Positions 44,601 through 55,740 of a stretch of DNA of 64,000 bases are shown in pieces; position 1 is the first letter of the stretch, and every line of letters starts with the position of its first letter. Source of the stretch: Eucommia ulmoides (taxonomy: Eukaryota; Streptophyta; Magnoliopsida; Garryales; Eucommiaceae). Location: contig JAENRU010000279.1 of NCBI GenBank assembly GCA_016647705.1, positions 124,001-188,000 of the forward strand, given 5' to 3'. Both the position numbers and the translations under genes were made by a program. The notes under the pieces were generated by a model. That model was not told the DNA's origin. It did not search any database and saw nothing but the letters and a program-made list of their open reading frames with translations.

Positions 44601-45747
44601 CTACTGAATGCGATTCTTCAGCTCTGAATTCAGCAGAGCACTCTTCCCATGTGCTGACCCATTATTAATCATTTCCATTCTCTCATTTTTCCCACCCCTT
44701 TGGCCCAAGCCTTTATCATAGGATGCACTATTACCCAACAGCCAGGGCCCAAATTTTTTCTCATTATCTTCCTCCTCCAACGATGCACTATTACCCATCT
44801 GTTCATCTTTTTTGTATGGACAAAATTCGGCTCTGTGCATGATTCACATACTCAACCCGATACGCTCCTCCCTGAATCTTGAAATGAGGCTTTAATAGTT
44901 GATTGAAGTCCATTTCCACACATATCCTTGCAAATTTCCCACGTGATGATGCCGCTGTATTTCTGTCGATCTTGATGGGTTTTCCAATCTTTCTCCCGAT
45001 GTTGTATAAAACTGGCAGTTCATAGAACTCAACGGGCAGCTCTGGTAGTCTCACCCAAACTGTCGTCTTTGTCTCCTCCGCATCCGCCGGGTGGAACTCC
45101 GCTTCCCATTTTCGCACCGTTAAATAGTGATCGAAAATAATCCATGGCCCCTCCGTAAGAATTTTCTGAGAATCTGAAGTTCTATCGCACTTAACAAAGA
45201 AATAACCATAATCGAGGTTGATTATTTCACAATCCCCTTGTAGCTTCCATAATGCTTTAGCTCTCATACATAACGTTTGATAACCAATGTTCCTACCCAA
45301 CAATCTGATAACAAGAGTACCTCTTCGTTTTTCCCGTATTTGGTTGAGTAGTTGGTCTGGAATTACTATCTCCGGAATACCATCCTCTTCTTCCATCGGT
45401 CGTTCCTCGCCCATTTGCATGCCATTGTTCTCCCAATCATCTTCTTCTTCATCAAAGTGCACATCCTCCATTTCATTCTTCTTTTGATCCATGAACCCAT
45501 TTAGAACATCTTTGAACGATTTTCCACTATTTTCCAAAATGACTGCTGGTAGTTCCTTCTCTATTTGCTTCTTGATTCCATTTTCTGGGTTTATAGTTTT
45601 ATACTCCATAGATTCTTGATCTTGTGTGTGATCACTTTTTACCTTCTTGGTGCTTCTCTCTAGAACATCATCTTCCTCACTTGATCTTTCCTTAGAAGTT
45701 TGCTGAGTATTTTCTATTCCCTGATTTTCTCTCTCTGGGTTAGCCAT
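44601..45747 (-). pseudogene. LINE 2 ORF1 (DUF4283 domain intact, zinc knuckle damaged)
   Basis: ATG at 45747 (MANPERENQGIENTQQTSKE). An acidic, coiled-coil-like N-terminus is followed by a DUF4283-like domain (GTLVIRLLGRNIGYQTLCMR, TEGPWIIFDHYLTVRKWE, VWVRLPELPVEFYELPVLYN, GKPIKIDRNTAASSRGKFAR). After YRVEYVN the frame shifts; the knuckle remnant MHRAEFCPYKKDE and FGPWLL continue in another frame at 44601-44840. Compared with LINE 1 (CHCCGRVSHRTEF), the first two Cys of the CCHC knuckle are missing, so a short deletion removed them and broke the frame. ORF1 binds the LINE RNA in functional relatives. Confidence 0.8.
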
Positions 45748-46079
45748 CGCCGAAGCTCTTCGGATCTGAAACACTGTAGAGACAAAAGACACAACGGACA
45801 ATATCTGCCTTCAGTGATCGAACGGCGCTGGACGACCAAGCCCAGTGAAATTTCGGTGATCTCAGCGCAAAGTTTACGCTGACAGTGGAAACCAAAGAAA
45901 TCATCTCTCTAGAATCTTGGACAATCTCTCTCTAATTCATGACCCAAATTCTATCAAGAAATATCATTATTTTTTTCATAATTTACATGAAATGTATTCT
46001 GTGAAATATAATAAGGTGTGAATATTTACATATTTATTTTGTTATATTTAAATATTTAATATAAAATTATGAGTTGATT

Positions 46080-46790
46080 GAACTACTGTTAATGTTCACA
46101 ATTTTTATGTGATACAATTTATGTTCTTTTGTTATGTTTACTCGTTTTTCTTTTTTACATTCTTTTATTATGTTTACAAAAACGTTCTTTTGTTATAGAC
46201 ATTCAAAATAGTTATGAATATTCAGAGAAAAAAATGTAAAACAAAATTGAAAAACTAAAATTAAAATCAACCAAGAATAAGAAATCAAAAACATTGAAAA
46301 TAAATCCTAAAATCAACAAAAACAAACCAGTATTGAACATTCACCAAACCACAATAAACTTTCACCAAAAAATAAAAACCGTTATGCACGTTCACTAAAA
46401 CCACAACGAACATCCACCCAAAAACAAACTAATATAAACATTTACATCAAACCTCACCATTCACCAAAATACAAACCCAATATGAACATTTACAAAAAAT
46501 AAACTGTCAAACAAGAACAATAAAAAATCAATAAACAAAACTTCACCAAAATCAACAAAAATACAAATAAAAAAAACTTTGGAACAAACTTTACCACCAC
46601 CATCTGGAATTTCATCCACCGTCAAAACGACAACAAAGAAGTGGTCACCAAACCATAATGAAAATTCACCAAAACATAGAAACACAAACCAAGTATAAAC
46701 ATTCATAGAAAATAAAATATCAAACAAGAACAATCACAAATCAATAAACAAAAATTAACCAAAATCAACAAGAAGCATTTGCGAAAAATA
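46080..46790. repeat. field of GAACATTCACCAAAA-type motifs
   Basis: Variants such as GAACATTCACCAAA, AAACTTTCACCAAAA, GCACGTTCACTAAAA, GAACATCCACCC and AAACATTTACA recur about every 30-50 bp, mostly in one orientation. A ~200-bp part is tandemly duplicated (about 46480-46570 versus 46690-46770: 'CAAACAAGAACAAT', 'AAATCAATAAACAAAA', 'ACCAAAATCAACAA'). No coding signal. Confidence 0.65.
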
Positions 46791-47049
46791 TGAAAAATTC
46801 AAGATCTAGAATTTTTCAGATCTGAAAAAATGTTTTGTGTGTATGTGTGTGTGTGACAGAGAGATAGAGAGAGATATGTTGACAATCTCCAAATTTGTTG
46901 TGTTGAAGATTTGGATATAACGAAGACGAACGAATGACGAAGAAGGAGAAGTCGACGAAGATAGGTCTAGAAAATTCTAGATAACCGTCAATTCACTAAC
47001 ATTTTTAATTGCAAAAGGACTAAATATTAACAAAGGGATTAAATAATAA

Positions 47050-47737
47050 CCTAAATGTTTAAAAGGTTATTTGACTAAACTAACACTAGAATTTTTATTT
47101 TTTTTCAAAAAAAAATCGTTTTATTTATTTATTTATTTATTTATTTATATTCTTTGTTCTCATATAAGTGTTGATAAAAGTAATGATTTTTTTTTCTTTT
47201 TATACAAATAATGTCATACTTACTAGACTTTTTATTTTTAAAAAATATATTTTTCTTTTTTTTTTTTTTCTTTTTTTTTTTCTTTATTTCTCATATAAGT
47301 ATTGATCAAATTAATGATTTTTTATACACATAATTTCATATAAAAAAATGAGATAAAAAGCACAAAGATAATAAAGAGTAACAAAATAACAATTAAAACC
47401 ACAATCTGATTGATTTTTAATTTGAGTAAAAATATTACTGAATAAATTCTCACATAAAAACTTCACCAAACAATTCCAAAAAAAAAAAAAAAAACTATAA
47501 CTGAATGAAATAGTTTATATATAAATTGTAACCACATTTTATAAATAAAAAATATTTAGTTCTTAGAATAATTTTAAATTTCAAAAAATCAGTAACAATT
47601 CTTTTTATATACTCAAAAAATTATAACAAACTATCATTTAATCCCAAAAGTAATTAAAAAATAGAATTAAAAATGTATTACATAACCCAATAATATTTAA
47701 TTCTCAGAATAATTTTAAATCTAAAAAAGAAATTTTC
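47050..47737. other. AT-rich intergenic DNA
   Basis: Includes (TTTA)n at 47122-47150, long T runs and weak duplications ('CTCATATAAGT(G/A)TTGAT' at 47159 and 47289; 'TAAATATTTAGTTCTTAGAA' near 47550 and a variant near 47690). No gene seen. Confidence 0.5.
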
Positions 47738-48239
47738 ATTATTTAGACCCTATTAAAGAGACTATTCAACAAAAAACCCTTTTAAACTGTTTGGTTAGAG
47801 AATAGACCTCCCCGTATAGTGAGTTAAGTTTACAGTCCTCCGACGATCCAAAACGAGCGGCGATGGACGATAATACCCCTATTCACCCCAACAAGCCAGC
47901 TGGATGGAAGGATTCGGTTATGGTAAGCAACAAAATAGAGTTTTTTTGGGTTGATTCAAATACATGTACGACATTCCCTATATAGGGGGGGATTTTCAAA
48001 AATATTCTTTTTAAATTTGAAGGCGATGCAGAGCTGGTATGAGGTGAATACCCTGAAACGACGGCGACGATGGATATATTGGGTGACAGCGATCAAAGAG
48101 GTTTTTAGGACAAAGCAACATCAAGTTGGTCGATTGTATTCAATAAAAAATTAAATAATCGTGTTTAATCTCCTTGTTGTTTGTTTTTGATATTGGTATA
48201 AATTTTTCAAACATGAATTTTTTGAGTTTTTGGGGGGCG

Positions 48240-48770
48240 AATTCATCCCCTGTTAACGTTAACATGTGGTTTTTACACCTTCTATCATGAACGTAACAAC
48301 AACGTGAATGAAAACTAAAGACCTTTTCAGATGTTTTATTAGTTTTTTAAGAGTTTAACATGTATGGGGGGTGCGATTTTTCGAAGACTCAACATGGAAT
48401 GGTTTTAATGTGTACGTCGGTGTGGAGTTAGAGTAAGACATCAAACGTTAACACACTCGTTAACGTTAACACACTTTTTTAATGCCAACACAGTCTTTAA
48501 CGTTAACGTGTGTTGTATGCAATGATGATTATTTTGAGTTTTGGGTGATGATTTTATCCCCTGTTCCGGGGGGGAAAAGGGGAATGGGGACGACATCATT
48601 GCTTTAACGTTAACATCTGTTCTTTAAACTTTGCATGGGGGTGCGATTTTCGAAAACGCAACATGTTTTTTGGTTTCGTTGAGTATGAATGGTTTTAATG
48701 TGTACGTCGGTGTGGAGTGGGAGTAAGACATCAACGTTAACACACTCATTAACACACCATTTGTTTGGGG
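48240..48770. repeat. GTTAAC motif field and ~280-bp duplication in the MULE leader
   Basis: About eight GTTAAC, several as GTTAACGTTAAC. The segment 'GGGGGTGCGATTTT(T)CGAA', 'GAATGGTTTTAATGTGTACG' and 'TCGGTGTGGAGT..GAGTAAGA' occurs at about 48368-48450 and 48647-48735. The same palindrome fills the related element at 25401-27832. Confidence 0.75.
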
Positions 48771-48856
48771 TTTTGTCATACATAAGCATTAACACGGGAC
48801 TAATACATTCCAACTGGATGCATTCTATTAGTTTTTGCAGATTTACTGAGGTGGTA

Positions 48857-49308
48857 ATGGCGACGCGCATATTTTTTATGTATAAGTTTGATGGTTACTC
48901 GTTGGGCGTTAAAGTTGATGACAATTTCACGCACGAGTTGCTAATTCAAAATGTGTTGTCAAGGTGGGATGTGTTAAGGGACGTTTCCTTTGAGTTGTTT
49001 TATTCCATACCAGGGCATAACAAGTGCCTAATAACATGCCAAAACGACGTAGAGGTGATGGTTAGTATTGCACACTCAATGAAACTTGAATACGTGGGCC
49101 TGGAGATAAAGACGTGTGGCAGCAGGAGTGGATCAAGCGGTAGCTGGGATAGGATGCTTATAGAATATCCCAGGGGACGAGGGAATGCAGGCGGCATGAA
49201 TGTGGAGGACGACTTGTTGTCAGGGTTTTGCCCATTGAGGAAAAATGTATTACTATCCGATCACAGGGTTGAAGGTCTCAAAGAAGCCGGGCAGATTTTT
49301 AAGGGTGG
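48857..49308 (+). pseudogene. MULE transposase N-terminal part (PB1-like domain)
   Basis: ATG at 48857 follows a good acceptor (TTAGTTTTTGCAG at 48840). MATRIFFMYKFDGYSLGVKV opens a PB1-like domain of the kind found at the N-terminus of plant MuDR-type transposases (LISCQND-like phrase: CLITCQNDVEVMVSIAHSMK). A linker runs up to EGLKEAGQIFKGG. IFKGG..FREALRKY is the start of the MuDR DNA-binding region, whose remainder lies at 63403, on the far side of the LTR retrotransposon. The reading frame is open through this part. Confidence 0.7.
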
Positions 49309-51608
49309 TGTAGACACGGCATTTTTTACCGCCTCGCAAAAAAATTATACTTTATTTTATAGTTACCTTTTTTTTATTTTATTTATTTTGTTTTGATTGT
49401 ACCGTATTTATGCGGTTTAATACTGCTAAATTAAGTTTTATTAATCTCTTAAGTAAATTAAATATTAGTAATTGATTTTTTTTTTATTTTTTTTTTGGTT
49501 TTGTAGATTTTTCGAAGTGGAATAAAAACGCGTTAATTCGGAACAAAATGGACAAGAAACAGACGAGAACGAGAGAGGCCTAGACCAAACGCGCGGGGGG
49601 GGCTGTAAAAAGGTCGCTGGTGCGACCAGTGGTCTGGCCGCATGTGCGGCCAGCAGGGGGGTGTCCCCCCTGCTTTTGGGTGCACCGAATTCGGTGCACC
49701 CACCCCTTTTTTTTTTAATATTTTCTTACCTTTTGGTCGTTTTTTTTGTCGGCAAGTTTCAGAAATTTCCTATAAATAGAAGAGGGCTCAGACAACTCAG
49801 GAGGAGAATTTTTTGGAGGAAGAAATTTTTTGAGAGGAATTTTTGTAAGGGAAAGGGGAAATCTGGAGAAAATTTTTGAAGAAAATAATATTATTTTCAT
49901 TTTATTGTAATTTTGAAGAAGAAAAATCTCCAAGAAGGTGGTAAATTTTCATCTGTTGTAAATCTTACTCTTATTTTTTTAAGTTGTTATTATACTAATT
50001 TTTTTTGTAAATTAGATTTTTTTTCTTTTTTTTTCTTCCTTTATTATTTATTATTTTATTTATTTATTTATTTATTACTTTTTATTTTATTTTATTTTTA
50101 TTTTTATTTTTTTTGAGTAAATAAAACGAGGTGAAAAATTTCCAACCTTCAATTTGAATGGCTTAAATTTAGAAGGGAATTACTCCCCTCGATGCGTGTG
50201 TGCGGGTATTTTATTTAATTTGTATTAAATGTAATGTGCTAACAATACGAGGTGGAAAATTCCCAACCTTCAATTTGAATGGCTAAATTTAGAAGGGAAT
50301 TACTCCCCTCGATGCGTGTGTGCGGGTGTTTTATTTAATTTGTATTAAATGTAATGTACTAACAATACGAGGTGGAAAATTCTCAACTTTCAATTTGAAT
50401 GGCTAAATTTAGAAGGGAATTACTCCCCTCGATGCGTGTGTGCGGGTGTTTTATTTAATTTGTATTAAATATAATGTACTAACAATACGAGGTGAAAAAT
50501 TCCCAACCTTCAATTTGAACGGCTTAAATTTAGAAGGGAATTACTCCCCTCGATGCGTGTGTGCGGGTGTTTTATTTAATTTGTATTAAATATAATGTGC
50601 TAACAATACGAGGTGAAAAATTCCCAACCTTCAATTTGAATGGCTAAATTTAGAAGGGAATTACTCCCCTCGATGCGTGTGTGCGGGTGTTTTATTTAAT
50701 TTGTATTAAATATAATGTGCTAACAATACGAGGTGGAAAATTTCCAACCTTCAATTTGAATGGCTAAAATTTAGAAGGGAATTACTCTCCTCAATGCGTG
50801 TGTGCGGGTGTTTTATTTAATTTGTATTAAATATAATGTGCTAACAATACGAGGTGGAAAATTCCCAACCTTCAATTTGAATGGCTAAAATTTAGAAGGA
50901 AATTACTCTCCTCGATGCGTGTGTGCGGGTGTTTTATTTAATTTGTATTAAATATAATGTGCTAACAATACGAGGTGGAAAATTCCCAACCTTCAATTTG
51001 AACGGCTTAAATTTAGAAGGGAATTACTCCCCTCGATGCGTATGTGCGGGTGTTTTATTTAATTCACATTAAGTATAATGTGCTAACAAGATGAGGTGGA
51101 AAATTCCCAGCCTTCCATCAGAACGGCCTAGGTTTAGAAGGGAGATCACTTCCCTAAATGTGTGGGTATGTGTATATGTGTATATAAGGAGGATTTAAAA
51201 ATAAAATAAAAACATTCGGATTTAAATTTTAATTGGACTTAATCGGATAAGGTACCGTCTTTGGACGGGCGTCTTGGGGTGCTTGACACCTTCCCCGAGC
51301 GTAACTGACCCCCGAACTCTTTAAACGAATCTCGGGTCAGACCATGTTATTTTTGGAGTCAAATTTTACTTAAGCCATTTTTTAAATTATTTTCAAAAAA
51401 AAGAAAAAGAAAAATATGGTGACCTAGCACATCATTTAAACCCAATGCTAGGTGGCGACTCCTTTTTTCTAAAACAGGCTTAAGTATATTTTAATGAGAA
51501 AATCGACGTTTTTAAAAACCCTTCTCGTTTTACCAGCGCCAAGCATATATAGGCATATATCTATATTTATTTTTTTCTGATTTTCTCTGGAAAATCGGGG
51601 TGCGTTCA
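49309..51608 (+). repeat. 5' LTR of the Tat element
   Basis: TATAAATAGA at 49771 is the likely TATA box, with transcription starting in AGAGGGCTCAGACAAC just after. A GC-rich block at 49596-49705 holds a 24-bp perfect palindrome (49678-49701, centre GAATTC) and a 10-bp stem, 3-base loop hairpin (AGCAGGGGGG / CCCCCCTGCT). A 120-bp tandem array and a GC-richer 3' part (51250-51345) follow. Confidence 0.92.
50126..51150 (+). repeat. 120-bp tandem array in the 5' LTR, eight units plus a diverged ninth
   Basis: Units start at about 50126, 50247, 50367, 50487, 50608, 50728, 50849, 50970 and 51090 with ACGAGGTGGAAAATTCCCAA. Each contains CCTCGATGCGTGTGTGCGGG and TTTATTTAATTTGTATTAAA. The last unit is diverged (ATGAGGTGG, CCTTCCATCAGAACGGCC). 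The 3' LTR has the same layout at 61921-62945. Confidence 0.95.
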
Positions 51609-51610
51609 GC

Positions 51611-51628
51611 TGGCGACTCCACTGGGGA
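51611..51628 (+). other. primer binding site
   Basis: TGGCGACTCCACTGGGGA, two bases after the LTR. It begins with TGG as expected for pairing to a tRNA CCA end. Tat elements are known to use tRNA-Arg-like sites of this form; that assignment is from memory. Confidence 0.8.
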
Positions 51629-51779
51629 ACGGCTGAGGGTCGAGTCCAATATGTCTGAATAAGTCCAATTAATCTAAAGTCCGAATGTTAAATTTTATTT
51701 TATTTTTTCCCTCAATTTAGTAAATAAGTTGTGATTTTTTTTATTTTTTATTTTTTATTTTTTTTATATCATTTATTTT

Positions 51780-51876
<97 letters not shown>

Positions 51877-52336
51877 CCTTATTTCCTCTCAAGCCCTTAT
51901 ATCGTTGTAAATCCTCTGACAAAAACAAAACTGTCTTGTATCCATATTATCCCCTCAGGATTCTATGATACAAGACGAGAAAGGGATTTTTTGTACTTGA
52001 TGGATTTATGACGTCTGGGGAAGTCCTAAAAAAAAAAAAAAAAAAAAAAACCACCAAACAAGTTCAAAGTTTTCAATATCGTTAGGGAACGACAAAAAAA
52101 AAATAATAATAATAAAAAAAAAAAAATGTTTTAATTAGTCGTTATCGAAATTGAAATCTTCGAATTAGAAAGGGCTTTAAGGCCACCTAAGACCCACGTG
52201 AACTAAAAAGCTGATTTTTTTTGTAGGTGAAAAAGAAAAAGACAAGACAAAGAAAATTGGTCCCAGAAAAGCAAATCCAGTTCTCCCCTTTCGAAGTCCG
52301 ATCTTTACACACAGTCGAGCACAGACTCATTCCAGG
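51629..52336 (+). other. untranslated leader of the Tat element with (TA)n and poly-A
   Basis: No ORF. A (TA)n run at 51785-51859 and A runs at 52030-52050 and 52097-52125 are prone to length change. Confidence 0.75.
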
Positions 52337-54439
52337 ATGACATCAGAAAGCAATCCCGAATCTCCCCGAACGACCCAGATAGCTCAGATGCAGGAAACTA
52401 TTGACAGGTTGATGGAAAGGATCAACGAACTTAGCCGACCTCAGGAGGTGCCTATTCCTCCGTCCAACGGGACTCCTGTGACTGAATCCCCAAATGGAAA
52501 CCCTGCAAGTATTGGGATGGAGAACTCAGGGCTAAATCCGAACCACGTCGGCCCGAATTTTGCAGTACCGGTCTACTATGGACCTCAGATGGGCCCTCAT
52601 CCTTTCGCCTATAGAGCTCCGACATATCCCATCCAGGGGCATGTCTATCAGGCCTCGCCAGAGGGCTCGGCCCCCGCCGCCCCGCAGATCCTCATTCACC
52701 CGGAGAGGGTCGTTGCTCCACCAAACAATTCAAATGATAGCCAACCGGCCCCGGCCATTGAAACTGAAAACAAAGAAGAGAATGGCCCTCCACCGGCTTG
52801 GCTTCTGAAAATGGAGAAATTGGAGAAAACTATGGAAGAATGGCAAAAGGAGAAGTCGTCCAGGAAAGCGACGTACAAGGAGTTGTCAGCACCACCCGGG
52901 ATTGTGTACCCGAAAAATTTCGTGGTTCCAGAGTTCATAAAATATGATGGCACTGGCCCTCCAGAATGGCATGTCAGCATTTACAAAGAGGAGTTAGGAA
53001 TTCATGCTCGGAACGAAGACCTTTGCCTAAAGATGTTTCGGAGATCGTTGAAAGGACCGGCTCTCAACTGGTACATGACCCTGGAGCTATCACAGATTAA
53101 AACATTTGAAGATCTGGTAGAGGCCTTCTATGAGCAATATGTGTACAATAGGGATGCCGCGCCAGACCGCAATACCCTCTACCAGATACTGAAAAATAAA
53201 GACGAAAGTTTCCGGAGGTATACTGCTCGTTGGAGGGAAGAGGCTGCCAAAGTTGTCCCTAAGCTGAGCGAGGAGGCTCAGTTAGAGATATTCAAGTCAA
53301 TTCAGTCACCGCCGTTCTATCGAGATCTCTCAAGCATAGCAGTGGTTTCTTTCGGCGATGTGGTCAAACAGGCCGAGGTGACGGAAGAAGGAATAAGGAG
53401 CGGAAAAATTGAAGGGGCCCAATCCAATCTGACGAAAAGGTCAGTCCCGCCAAAGATGAAAGAAAATGAAGTAGCTGTTGTCGTTTCCCCTCGGCAAACC
53501 CATTACCAGAACTACCCCCAAACTTCTTGTCCCCAGAACTACCCGAACCAGAACAACCAATATCACAACTACCCTCCTCAAAATCGCCAAAATCAAAATT
53601 ATCCTCAAAACCAACCCTATTCCCAAAGCCGCCCCCGCTATTACCAAAATGTACCTCCCCCTTATCAAAACCACATTCCCCAATATTACCCTCAAGCCTA
53701 CCCAACACCCTCTTACCATACCTATCAACCACGCCCGAACACCCCACCTCAAATTCCTAACCGCACTCCAAGGTCAGGAACCCAATACCACCAAGACCTT
53801 CTACCTCATGCTACTGGGAGAAATTTCCAGAACGACAACAGAGAACTACAAGACCTTCCGGTTTCGATCACCGAGTTGTACCGGAATTGTTTGAAGCAGG
53901 GGATGCTGACGCCCCTTCCATTCTACGAAGTTAAACCTGGGAGTAAAATAGCTTCTTCAAATGCTTTCTGTGAATACCACTCGGGAACCAGAGGACATGC
54001 GACTGAGCAATGCTTTCAGCTAAAAGACAAAATCCGGGAGTTTATACGAACCGGAGCCATCACGTTTCCTAAAAAACTTAAGGCTGGTACGCCAAATTGT
54101 CAGCAAAATTCATTGCCCGAACACGCCTCCTCAGGAAGTGGCGTCAATCTAATTTTCACAGAGGAAATCGAAGAAGAAGTTGATGTGATCGATATTGGTG
54201 GTGTTTATTTACACCCGGAGGTTCTCTACGGAGGGTTTGAATTACATCTAGAAAGGGTAGCCCAAAAACTGGAGAAATCTCTAGTTTTGTCTTTCCCAAT
54301 CCAAAAGATGGTGGAAAATCTCAATAAGGTTCCGTGGAATTATGAGATCGTCGCTAAAACAGGAGAAGGAGAAGAATTGCCAATCTCCGTAGGAGAAACC
54401 GGTGGAATCACTCGGTCTGGAAGGGTGTATACGCCATAG
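52337..54439 (+). CDS. gag: Tat element gag (capsid / nucleocapsid precursor)
   Basis: Fossil retroelement part of 700 codons. The N-terminus is proline-rich and coiled-coil-like. The Retrotrans_gag capsid domain lies at about residues 195-350 (YDGTGPPEWHVSIYKEELG, MFRRSLKGPALNWYMTL, QILKNKDESFRRYTARWREE). A long Asn/Gln/Pro/Tyr-rich stretch follows (residues ~395-500), then a knuckle-like FCEYHSGTRGHATEQCFQLK near residue 545, the Tat-type variant of the zinc knuckle. It forms the virus-like particle in working relatives. The protease part begins just after it. Confidence 0.9.
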   Translation: MTSESNPESPRTTQIAQMQETIDRLMERINELSRPQEVPIPPSNGTPVTESPNGNPASIGMENSGLNPNHVGPNFAVPVYYGPQMGPHPFAYRAPTYPIQGHVYQASPEGSAPAAPQILIHPERVVAPPNNSNDSQPAPAIETENKEENGPPPAWLLKMEKLEKTMEEWQKEKSSRKATYKELSAPPGIVYPKNFVVPEFIKYDGTGPPEWHVSIYKEELGIHARNEDLCLKMFRRSLKGPALNWYMTLELSQIKTFEDLVEAFYEQYVYNRDAAPDRNTLYQILKNKDESFRRYTARWREEAAKVVPKLSEEAQLEIFKSIQSPPFYRDLSSIAVVSFGDVVKQAEVTEEGIRSGKIEGAQSNLTKRSVPPKMKENEVAVVVSPRQTHYQNYPQTSCPQNYPNQNNQYHNYPPQNRQNQNYPQNQPYSQSRPRYYQNVPPPYQNHIPQYYPQAYPTPSYHTYQPRPNTPPQIPNRTPRSGTQYHQDLLPHATGRNFQNDNRELQDLPVSITELYRNCLKQGMLTPLPFYEVKPGSKIASSNAFCEYHSGTRGHATEQCFQLKDKIREFIRTGAITFPKKLKAGTPNCQQNSLPEHASSGSGVNLIFTEEIEEEVDVIDIGGVYLHPEVLYGGFELHLERVAQKLEKSLVLSFPIQKMVENLNKVPWNYEIVAKTGEGEELPISVGETGGITRSGRVYTP

Positions 54440-54442
54440 GAT

Positions 54443-55740
54443 TTGATCAGGATTCCTGTGAGAGAACCAAGAGGGGCCCTGAAAAAGCCAGTGTCAGAAC
54501 CGGAGGCTCACGACTTTCTAAAGGCAATGAAGAATTCAGAATACAAGATAGTGGAGCAACTCAGCAAAGCACCGGCGCAAATCTCGATGCTCTCACTACT
54601 TCTATCCTCAGAAGTACATAGACAGGCACTGCTGAAGGTCCTAAATGAAGCCCACTTGCCTAGCACGATCTCTCTGGATAAATTTGTCACTCTGGTCGAG
54701 AAGGTCCTAGGATCTAACACCATCACCTTCACAGATGACGAGATGGACGACGATGGAACAGGTCACAACAAGCCTTTGAATATCACGGTCGAAAGCCATG
54801 GAATGTTCATAGCTCGGGTGCTGATTGACAATGGATCGGCACTAAATATCTGTCCTTTGTCGACCCTGAAAGAAATGGGGATAGATCTATCACAGGTTCG
54901 ATCGTCTAAGACGGTTATCCGAGCATTCGATGGGGCTAGGAGAGATAGCATTGGAGAGATTGACCTGCCAATTGAAATTGGTCCAATACAGTTCAATGCG
55001 AAGTTCCAAGTGCTCGACATACCTGCTTCGTACAACCTGTCGTTGGGGAGGCCATGGATCCATAACGCTGGGGCAATGCCTTCATCTCTACATCAGAAGA
55101 TCAAGTTTATCATTAATGACACACTGTACGTGATCAGGGCTGATTCAGATATCATACCTTTCCATCAAGCGATAAGTCGGCATGTCCCGTTAACAGATGA
55201 CGGAAATGAGAAGGAGAAGATTGAAGCCTCCTATCACGTGTTCGACGTTGCGAATGCTACCTTTGTGAAGGAAAGAGGACACGAGATGACACCATCACTG
55301 TCTAACACTATGGCCTTCGTTGCTAAAGAAATGAAGTCTCGGGGTTGCATTCCCGGGAAAGGTTTGGGCAAGAATCTAGACGGAATTACAGAACCGATAG
55401 AAGTCAAGGAGAAGAAGGGGAGATTCGGATTGGGATACGAGCCGACAAAAGCAGACAGAGCGAAGTTCTTCCGGAAGAAGAAGGATGGATCCCCAGACAA
55501 CCAGCCAATGAAAATTCCGCATATCCGGGTCACTTTCCCCTATCCAGCAGAAACCCTCAACAAAGAGAAGGAGACCGCAGGATTCAAGTTGCACCTTGAG
55601 AGAGTAATGATCAAGGAAGTTGTGAATGTAATCATGAGAGACGAGGCAGGGCCAAGTCATGGGTCTGGTATTCGAACCAAGGGAAAAGAAAAGCTGCAGA
55701 ATTGGAATTCTTGTTCTCTCCCAATTCACCAGGCGTTTCG
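54443..55740 (+). CDS. Tat element protease region with G-patch
   Basis: Fossil retroelement part. The retropepsin-like domain is at about residues 115-225: VLIDNGSALNICPLSTLKEM (D-N-G in place of D-T/S-G, usual in this lineage) and SLGRPWIHNAGAMPSSLHQK. A G-patch follows near residues 285-315 (SRGCIPGKGLGKNLDGITEP), a domain known in several Tat and related polyproteins. The protease would cut the gag-pol precursor. The part ends at a likely splice donor. Confidence 0.88.

Larger units (their letters stand above)
37299..45964 (-). mobile_element. L1-type LINE 2, full length, interrupted by a solo LTR
   Basis: The left (3') end is a T run at 37299-37306; the right (5') end lies ~220 bp upstream of the ORF1 start. 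CATTATTTTTTCAT at 37285-37298 and CATTATTTTTTTCAT at 45965-45979 form a 14-15 bp target duplication with one T of difference. Without the LTR and its duplicated 5 bp, the LINE is about 5.9 kb. The 5' leader (45748-45964) has no similarity to LINE 1 that I could see, although the proteins are clearly related. Confidence 0.88.
37174..47049. mobile_element. possible short TIR element split by LINE 2
   Basis: TTATTATTTAGTTTTC at 37174 and the reverse complement of the sequence ending near 47049 (TTATTATTTAATCCCTTTG) could be the ends of one element, now 37174-37298 plus 45965-47049. The phrase AATAGACCTCC lies ~40 bp inside this left end and ~65 bp inside the MULE at 47738, which suggests kinship. 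Its right half holds the GAACATTCACC-type repeat field. The TIR match is short, so this is tentative. Confidence 0.35.

Noticed and set aside
46461-46733. 90-codon minus-strand frame rich in Phe and Val
   Set aside because: Arises from the GAACATTCACC-type repeat field; segments repeat with the DNA.
50126-51150. Regular direct repeats resembling a CRISPR array
   Set aside because: Units are contiguous ~120-bp copies without unique spacers, lie in an LTR of a plant retrotransposon, and recur in the other LTR.
53364-53752. Gly-rich antisense frames within gag
   Set aside because: Shadow of the Asn/Pro/Tyr-rich part of gag on the other strand.
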